Positions 58,765 through 64,000 of a stretch of 64,000 nt of DNA are shown here, piece by piece. Numbering within the stretch: position 1 is the stretch's first letter; the number at the start of each line of letters is the position of its first letter. The stretch covers positions 605,260 through 669,259 of the forward strand of contig JAHBUY010000004.1 of NCBI GenBank assembly GCA_019637795.1. Direction: 5' to 3'. The notes under the pieces were generated by a model. It saw only the letters and a program-made list of their open reading frames with translations, ran no database searches and was not told the DNA's origin. A program made the translations under genes and the position numbers. The DNA comes from a bacterium. GTDB taxonomy: Bacteria > Desulfobacterota > Binatia > HRBIN30 > CADEER01.

Positions 58765-59408
58765 GCGCGGCGCGCGAGGCCGCGTTGCCGCATGCGCCAC
58801 AGCAGGAGCTCGATGCGATCCTGGCCGAAGAAGGGCTCGCCCTCGAAGACCATCGTCGGCACGCCCCAGTGGCCGGCGGCCTCGAGGTCGCGCTGGTTGG
58901 CGTCGATGACGGCGTCGTAGCGCGCCGGATCGGCCGCCACGGCCTGGTCCATCACCGCCAGGTCGAGCCCGGCGCGGGCCGCGGCGTCGGCGAGATGCGA
59001 CCCCTCGTGCCACCCCTGCACCCGGCCGCTCCAGATGACCTGCGACACCTCGTCGATGAACGCCAGGCCGCGGCCGCGCTCGACGGCGTCGACGCCGAGG
59101 CGGGTCAGCCGGTGGATGTACGGCTGTTCGGCCGCCACCTCGCGGGTGACGAAGTCCTGGACGATCGGATCCGGCTGCGGCCAGGCGTAGTCGAGGCCCT
59201 CGTGCTCGGCGATGCGCATGGTGTCGCGCATCAGGTAGGGCGGCCAGAGCGGATTGACGCGCTGGAAGAAGCCGGGGATGCGGACGGCGATCGGCAGCAC
59301 CGGGCGCACCCGCAGGTCGACGTCGTAGTCGCGCGCGATGCCGACCAGCCGCCGGGTCGCGAGGTAGGAGTAGGGGCTGCGGAAGGACCAGAAGACGTCG
59401 AAGTGCAT
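58761..59408 (-). CDS. DsbA-like 2-hydroxychromene-2-carboxylate isomerase-family protein
   Basis: 215 residues from the ATG at 59408. The N-terminal DVFWSFRSPYSYLATRRL has Ser-Pro in the place of the CxxC of DsbA, the mark of HCCA isomerase and related kappa-class GST-like proteins. The C-terminal AAGHWGVPTMVFEGEPFFGQDRIE has the cis-Pro loop. HCCA isomerases are glutathione-dependent and act in naphthalene breakdown; most relatives are uncharacterised. An upstream in-frame ATG (six codons) lacks similarity. It is the first gene of the minus-strand cluster. Confidence 0.85.
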   Translation of the reverse strand: MHFDVFWSFRSPYSYLATRRLVGIARDYDVDLRVRPVLPIAVRIPGFFQRVNPLWPPYLMRDTMRIAEHEGLDYAWPQPDPIVQDFVTREVAAEQPYIHRLTRLGVDAVERGRGLAFIDEVSQVIWSGRVQGWHEGSHLADAAARAGLDLAVMDQAVAADPARYDAVIDANQRDLEAAGHWGVPTMVFEGEPFFGQDRIELLLWRMRQRGLARRA

Positions 59409-59417
59409 GGGCTCACG

Positions 59418-59637
59418 GCAAACCACAAATGCGCACCAATGACCACGAAGGACACGAAGGCGTCCGGGCTCCGTCGCCGTGCGTCGTGGTCATTGGCGCC
59501 GGCTCGTTCGCTCCTGCCGAACCTCGGGGGGCGCGAAAATCGCCAAAGGCACACCGATGACCGCGGAGGACACGAAGGCGCCGGGGGTCTCTGGGCGTTC
59601 TCGGTGGTTCCCGGTGGTCACCGGCGTTGGCGGCCTT
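59418..59637. repeat. Two decayed inverted-repeat copies (CCACGAAGGACACGAAGG type)
   Basis: Copy A: CCAATGACCACGA (59436-59448) pairs perfectly with TCGTGGTCATTGG (59484-59496). The sequence between includes AGGACACGAAGG. Copy B: ACCGATGACCGCGGAGGACA at about 59554 onward, with a CGGTGGTTCCCGGTGGTCAC arm ending near 59620. It occupies the whole gap between two minus-strand genes. It is related in style, but not in sequence, to the elements at 38684 and 41184. Confidence 0.6.
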
Positions 59638-60663
59638 TCATTCCGTCAGCTCCTGCAGCAGCTCGCGCACCAGGCCCTCCTCGCGGGCGTCCTCGCGCGG
59701 CGTCGGGAAGGGAATGCGGGCGACGTCGGCGAAGCGCTCGCGGATGCGGGGCACGATCTCGTCGTAGCGGCCGATGGCGGTGAAGGCGGCGACGACGTCG
59801 TCGGAGACGGCGCGCGCCATCTCGTCCCACTTGCCCTCGCGCGACAGCGCGTTGAGCCGCGGCCCGAGCTCCGGCCAGCCCTCCGCCTCGAGCACGCCGT
59901 GGTAGGACGGCGTCGAGCCGTAGAAGGAGATCTGGCGCCGCACCCACTCGACCATCTTCCGCACGCTGGCGTCGTCCGGCCCGGTGGCGATGAAGCCCCC
60001 GCCCGAGAGCTCGACCGCCTCGGCGCGCCGGCCGGCCTTGGCGGCGCCGGCGGCGATGTTCGGAATGATGGTGTCGCGCAGGTAGCGCCGGGTGCAGAAG
60101 CTGTGCAGGCGGACGCCGTCGCACTGCTCGCCGGCGAGACGGCACATCGCCGGGTTGACGGCGGCGATGGCGATCGGGATGCGCGGGTGCTCCAGCGGGC
60201 CGGCGTTGAAGAACGGCGTCATGTACGTGTAGCGGTAGTGCGCGCCGACGAACGACGGCTTGCTGCCGGTCTGCCAGGAGTCCCAGATGGCGCGCAGCGT
60301 CTGGATGTACTCGCGCATGCGCGCCACCGGCGCCGTCCACTTGACGCTGAAGCGCTCCTCGTTGTGCTTGCGCACCTGGCTGCCGAGCCCGAGGAAGAAG
60401 CGCCCCCTGCTGAAGCGCTGCAGATCCCAACTGAGCTGGGCGACGACCATCGGGGCGCGCGGAAAGGCGATCGCCACCGAGGTGCCGAGGCCGAGCCGCG
60501 TCGTGTGCTCGGCGGCGACCACCAACGGCAGGAAGGCGTCGCGGTTGGTCTCCGGCGAGATCGCCGCCGAATAGCCCAACGCCTCCAGCCGCCGCACGTG
60601 CGCCGGCACCCGCCAGAGATCGTCGGCGGGCACGCCGCCCTCGACGATGAAACGCTTCGCCAT
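59638..60663 (-). CDS. LLM-class F420/flavin-dependent oxidoreductase
   Basis: 341 residues starting MAKRFIVEGGVP. Luciferase-like TIM barrel: LGYSAAISPETNRDAFLPLV, RLGLGTSVAIAFPRAP, SRGRFFLGLGSQV (the R-G-R-F-x-L-G-x-G motif), then IPIAIAAVNPAMCRLAGEQCDG and VRLHSFCTRRYL. It matches the F420-type branch (TIGR03617-like) common in Actinobacteria and environmental genomes. The GGGAGG ribosome site lies before the ATG. No F420 biosynthesis gene is in the window. Substrate unknown. Confidence 0.87.
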   Translation of the reverse strand: MAKRFIVEGGVPADDLWRVPAHVRRLEALGYSAAISPETNRDAFLPLVVAAEHTTRLGLGTSVAIAFPRAPMVVAQLSWDLQRFSRGRFFLGLGSQVRKHNEERFSVKWTAPVARMREYIQTLRAIWDSWQTGSKPSFVGAHYRYTYMTPFFNAGPLEHPRIPIAIAAVNPAMCRLAGEQCDGVRLHSFCTRRYLRDTIIPNIAAGAAKAGRRAEAVELSGGGFIATGPDDASVRKMVEWVRRQISFYGSTPSYHGVLEAEGWPELGPRLNALSREGKWDEMARAVSDDVVAAFTAIGRYDEIVPRIRERFADVARIPFPTPREDAREEGLVRELLQELTE

Positions 60664-60919
60664 GAGGCCTCCCTGTTGGTTCGCTGGATTGGTCGCGGCG
60701 GACATCCCGGGCGCTCGGTGCGGACGGCGTCCGCCCCGGGGAGCCGCCGCGGCGATGACCTGATTAACGGGCAGGTGGCAGCGGGACAACCGGGAGGCAG
60801 GTCCGCCACCGACCGCTCGCCGGCCACGGCACGCGTCGCCGCGGCGATGATCGGCGCCTGAACGCGGCCGCCGCGCGGCTCGTCACAACACGCGCCGCCA
60901 GCTAGGGTGTGGCGATCCC

Positions 60920-62977
60920 GTGCCCGTGATGCCCCGCCTCGGCCCCATCCTGGCGCTCGCCGCCGTCGTCCTCGCGCCCGCCCTGGCGGCGCGCGGGCAG
61001 GAGACCGCGACCGCCACCACGACACTCACGGCGAGCGCCAGCCCGACCGTGACCACCAGCGCAAGCGCCACCGCCACCGCGTCGGCCACGCGGACGGCGA
61101 CGGCGACGGGCACCGCCACGGCGACGCGCACGCCGCCGCCGGCGAGCGCGACCGCGACGTTTGCCGGCACGCCCACCCGCACGCCGACCGCGAGCCGCAC
61201 CCCGACCGACACGCGCACGCCGACCCCGGCCGACACGCCGACCCGCACCGACACGCCGACGCGGACGTTCACCGCCAGCCGCACGCCGACGGGGACGCGC
61301 ACCGCGACGCCGCTGAACACGCCGTCGGTGACGCCGACGGCGACGCGCACGTTCACCGCGACGCGCACCTTCACCGGCACCCGCACCCGCACCGCCACCC
61401 CGACCGCCACCGGCACGGTGACCTTCACCCCGACGCCGGCGGCGGCGCTGATCAGCGTCGACCTCTTCGCCGACCGCCGCGGCGACAACAACGACGGGAC
61501 CTTCACCACCATCGTCACCGCCCTGGTGTCCGACAGCCGCGGCAATCCCGTCGGCGACGGCGTGCGCGTCACCTTCTCGCTGGCGCCGCCGCAGGCCGGC
61601 ATCACCGTCACCCAGGGCGGCTTCACCAACGCGCCGCCGGACTGCGACATCGACAGCTACGAGCTCGAGACCGGCCGCCCGGTGACGCCGCAGCCGGGCT
61701 CGGCGCTGAGCTGCCTGCGCTACGTCCAGAGCCGCGAGGGCCAGCTCGTCGTCGTCGCCGCCGAGGTGACGACGACGACCGGGACGATCCGCGTCGAACG
61801 GCTGATCCGCCTGCCGACCACGCCGACGCCGACGCCGACGGTGACGCAGACGCCGTCGCTGACCGCGACCGGCACCGCGACGTTCACCGCCACCGCCACC
61901 GGCACGGTCACGGCGACCGGCACCGTGACGCACACCGGCACGGTGACCGACACGCCGACCGACACCCCGACGCCCACCGCCACCGGCACCGCGACTGAGA
62001 CGGCGACGCCCACCGCCAGCGACACCCCGACGGCCACCCGCACCGCGACGCCGACCGCGACGGCGAGCGAGACGCCGGCGGTCCCGATCCGCGTCGCCGC
62101 CATCGGCGGCGCGGCGCGGCCCGGCGGCAACGCCGACATCAGCTTCGAGCTCGCCGACGGCGCCGGCCTGGTCTACGGCCTGTCGTTCGATCTGCTGGTG
62201 GACACGCCGGTCTTCCAGGTGTTCCAGATCGGCATGCGCTGCCGCACCGACGCCTCGCTCACCACCCACCAGCTCTCGGTGAGCCTGGCGTTCGACCCGG
62301 TGGTGCCGATCGGCAAGCGCCGCTTCCGTTTCGTCCTCGTCGACGCCGTCGGCGCCGCCGACGAGTTGCGCCAGGGCGCCATCGTCCGTTGCAGCCTGCC
62401 GGTGGCGGCCGACGCCCCGCTCGGGCCGTCGGAGCTGCAGGTCGACCGCGTCCTCGCCGGCGACCAGGACGGCAACCTGCTCAGCGGCACGCTGGCGGTG
62501 AGCGGCGTGCTGGTGATCGATCCCGACGCGCCGCTGCCGACCGAAACCGCCACCGCGACCGCGACGCCGACCCAGACCGCGACCGCCACCGCATCGGCCA
62601 CCCGCACCGCGACCGCCACCGCTTCCGCCACGGCGACGCGCACCCGCACCGAGACGGCGACGCCGACCCCCACGGCGACGAGCACACCGCCCGCCACCGA
62701 CACGCCGGTCCCCACCGACACCCCCGAGTCGACGGCGACCCCGACCCCGACCGAGACGCCGCTGCCGAGCCCGACGGCGACGCCACCCGCCTGCCCCGGC
62801 GACTGCGACGGCAACGGCGCCGTCTCGATCAACGAGCTGATCAGCGCCGTCACCGTCAGCATCGGCAACGCGCCGCTCGGCGCCTGCCCGGCCGCCGACC
62901 GCAACCGCGACGGCCGGGTGACCATCGACGAGCTGATCGCGGCGGTGAACGCCGCCAGCGGCGGCTGCCCGCGCTGA
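60920..62977 (+). CDS. Secreted modular protein: T-rich linkers, Ig-like domain, cohesin-like domain and C-terminal dockerin-like module
   Basis: 685 residues. Signal about 1-26 (ILALAAVVLAPALAARG). T/A/R-rich linker 1 (28-173), a Big-type beta domain (176-298: ISVDLFADRRGDNNDGTFTT and NPVGDGVRVTFSLAPPQAG), T-rich linker 2 (299-386), and a domain at 389-535 resembling a cohesin. Its markers are RVAAIGGAARPGGNADISFE, GLVYGLSFDLLVDTPVF, SVSLAFDPVVPIGKRRFRFV, GAIVRCSLPVAADAPLGPSE and VLAGDQDGNLLSG. Linker 3 follows, then a dockerin pair (DCDGNGAVSINE, DRNRDGRVTIDE) at about 620-685. The order of cohesin and dockerin in one chain is that of an adaptor scaffoldin. No catalytic domain is seen. The cohesin assignment is by eye. 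Confidence 0.72.
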   Translation: MPVMPRLGPILALAAVVLAPALAARGQETATATTTLTASASPTVTTSASATATASATRTATATGTATATRTPPPASATATFAGTPTRTPTASRTPTDTRTPTPADTPTRTDTPTRTFTASRTPTGTRTATPLNTPSVTPTATRTFTATRTFTGTRTRTATPTATGTVTFTPTPAAALISVDLFADRRGDNNDGTFTTIVTALVSDSRGNPVGDGVRVTFSLAPPQAGITVTQGGFTNAPPDCDIDSYELETGRPVTPQPGSALSCLRYVQSREGQLVVVAAEVTTTTGTIRVERLIRLPTTPTPTPTVTQTPSLTATGTATFTATATGTVTATGTVTHTGTVTDTPTDTPTPTATGTATETATPTASDTPTATRTATPTATASETPAVPIRVAAIGGAARPGGNADISFELADGAGLVYGLSFDLLVDTPVFQVFQIGMRCRTDASLTTHQLSVSLAFDPVVPIGKRRFRFVLVDAVGAADELRQGAIVRCSLPVAADAPLGPSELQVDRVLAGDQDGNLLSGTLAVSGVLVIDPDAPLPTETATATATPTQTATATASATRTATATASATATRTRTETATPTPTATSTPPATDTPVPTDTPESTATPTPTETPLPSPTATPPACPGDCDGNGAVSINELISAVTVSIGNAPLGACPAADRNRDGRVTIDELIAAVNAASGGCPR

Positions 62978-63073
62978 CCGCGGGCCTTCCGCCGCCGTTC
63001 CGACTTCCCCGCCCTCCCGCGCCCCCGGGGCGGGGCGATGGTGAGCGGCGCGGGGCGCCCTGGCGGAAGCGCC

Positions 63074-63916
63074 TCAGGCCTTCCAGGTCGCCTGCGCCTG
63101 CGACAGCACCGTGTTGCCCTTCTGCGTCTCGGCGCGAACGATGCCCTTGCCGGGGGCGGTGATCCAGATCTTGGTGATGATGTCGTCCTCGTACATGACG
63201 CGATCGGCGAAGCGGGCGGAGAACGACTGGAAGCGCGTCGGGTCGTTGCCGCACACCGAGCCGAGGATGGCGCGGCCGACGATGCCGTACGTGCAGAGAC
63301 CGTGCAGGAACGGCGCCTCGAAGCCGAAATTCTGCGCGAACTCGGGATCGATGTGCATCGGGTTCAGGTCGCCGGAGAGGCGGTAGATCGCGCCCTGCTG
63401 CGGCAGCACGTGGTCGGTGATGACCTGATCGGGCTGGCGGTCGGGCGGCTCGTTGACGCCCTCGGTCGACGGGCCGCGCTCGCCGCCGAAGCCGCCGGCG
63501 CCGCGGATGAACAGCGTCGCGGTCGTCGTCGCCAACGGCCCCTTGGCGTCCTGGATCACCCCCTCGGTCTCGACCACGGCGGCCTTCCCCTTGTCCCACA
63601 CCGCCTTCACCTTGCCGATCACCTGCACCTTGTCCTCGGCCGGGAGCTCGCGGTGGAGCACGATGCCCTGCTCGCCGTGCAGCAGCATGCCGAGGTTGAT
63701 CTCGACCTTGCCCATCAATCCGCCCATCGAGAGCATGCCGGGGATCACGGCGTACGTCGGCAGCACCCGTGGGCCCTTGTTCTCGTAGACGTACTCGAGA
63801 TCGCGCTGCGGCGTGGCGCCGACGCCGAGGGCGTACAGGATCACGTCGCGCGAGCTCCACTGGAAATCGAGCGGGTCGAAGGTGAGGCCGACGATCTTGT
63901 CCGAGATCTTCTCCAT
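63074..63916 (-). CDS. MaoC-family enoyl-CoA hydratase (double hotdog)
   Basis: 280 residues. The C-terminal hotdog carries the hydratase-2 motif YRLSGDLNPMHIDPEFAQN (Asp and His catalytic), then FEAPFLHGLCTYG. The N-terminal hotdog (DVILYALGVGA, EYVYENKGPRVLPTYAVI) is the degenerate half of the double-hotdog fold, as in the (R)-specific hydratase of peroxisomal multifunctional enzyme type 2. It hydrates 2-enoyl-CoA in the cytoplasm. The SDR at 32961 has the matching MFE-2-like dehydrogenase type, though the two genes are 30 kb apart. The bases after 63916 show no further gene before the window ends. Confidence 0.92.
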   Translation of the reverse strand: MEKISDKIVGLTFDPLDFQWSSRDVILYALGVGATPQRDLEYVYENKGPRVLPTYAVIPGMLSMGGLMGKVEINLGMLLHGEQGIVLHRELPAEDKVQVIGKVKAVWDKGKAAVVETEGVIQDAKGPLATTTATLFIRGAGGFGGERGPSTEGVNEPPDRQPDQVITDHVLPQQGAIYRLSGDLNPMHIDPEFAQNFGFEAPFLHGLCTYGIVGRAILGSVCGNDPTRFQSFSARFADRVMYEDDIITKIWITAPGKGIVRAETQKGNTVLSQAQATWKA

Positions 63917-64000
63917 GGGGCGGGTCCTCTCTGGGCTGGAATGTGAAGCGTCGTTTCTCGGACATCTGTCGCGAGCGAGTCAAGCGAGCGGTCGTCGCCG

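Noticed and set aside
60883..61650. Minus-strand frame of V/A/G repeats opposite the T-rich linkers
   Set aside because: The repeats are the antisense reading of Thr-Ala/Pro codons of the 60920 gene and carry no independent signal.
61000..62760. Low-complexity GCNACN DNA as a possible noncoding repeat array
   Set aside because: It encodes in-frame Thr-rich linkers between well-formed domains in a gene with signal peptide and dockerin end.
1..64000. tRNA, rRNA and riboswitch genes
   Set aside because: Scanning by eye for cloverleaf T-arm motifs and known leader motifs gave only chance GTTCGAA matches inside coding genes; none is supported.

Overview
The window is chromosomal DNA from a very G+C-rich Gram-negative bacterium. 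The evidence is LolC-type and TolC-type envelope genes, several lipoproteins, GTG starts, and many 4-nt stop/start overlaps. Secreted proteins with two-loop dockerin-like modules (DCNGDG..INEL), Thr/Pro-rich linkers and cysteine-rich repeats, together with acyl-CoA, MaoC, SDR, F420-type and amidohydrolase genes, suggest a Candidatus Binatia (Binatota) or related former deltaproteobacterial lineage. That placement is inferred from gene style. No rRNA, tRNA, CRISPR array or prophage was recognised.

Layout. 1-4.7 kb: a truncated AbrB-type gene, an AcvB-like lipoprotein hydrolase facing an mprF gene (lysyl-phosphatidylglycerol turnover pair), and a small HTH regulator. 4.7-7.4 kb: two paralogous secreted dockerin-like proteins. 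7.6-15.2 kb: accessory metabolism (MpaB/DUF2236, lysoplasmalogenase-like, IMPase, PHA synthase, DUF3303, esterase, CoA-transferase, ferritin-like diiron protein). 15.2-17.8 kb: two more dockerin-like proteins and a Yip1-like membrane protein. 18-22.7 kb: amidohydrolase, molybdopterin oxidoreductase, LarA. 22.7-24 kb: a Phd/VapC module, a GTAC-based palindromic hexamer array and the gene fragment it interrupts. 24-31 kb: a large Big-repeat lipoprotein with a palindrome upstream, an ECF41-like sigma factor coupled to an FAD oxidoreductase, a deaminase and a zinc alcohol dehydrogenase. 31-38.5 kb: lipocalin-like CrtC/AttH protein, ABM monooxygenase, SDR, GST, alpha/beta hydrolase and a 930-aa disintegrin-like repeat protein. 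38.7-41.4 kb: an FdhF/YdeP-type oxidoreductase bracketed by two inverted-repeat elements.

41.4-49.2 kb holds a CYTH protein and a tightly coupled seven-gene operon: TetR (CecR-like), TolC-like, HlyD-like, two ABC ATPases and two ABC-2 permeases. It resembles E. coli cecR/ybhGFSR with the fused YbhF ATPase split in two and an outer-membrane channel added. 49.3-64 kb: an SDR/2OG-oxygenase pair, a LolC/E-type permease coupled to a beta-propeller lipoprotein, SCP2, EEP and TIM-barrel proteins, an SDR, a four-gene minus-strand cluster (DsbA-like isomerase, two HAD phosphatases, an exported methyltransferase), an LLM oxidoreductase, a cohesin-like plus dockerin-like secreted protein, and a MaoC hydratase.

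The most distinctive theme is the secreted set. Five proteins carry dockerin-like calcium-binding modules. One of them (60920-62977) also carries a domain that looks like a cohesin, so a non-cellulosomal surface assembly is possible. This is inference from sequence and has not been shown.
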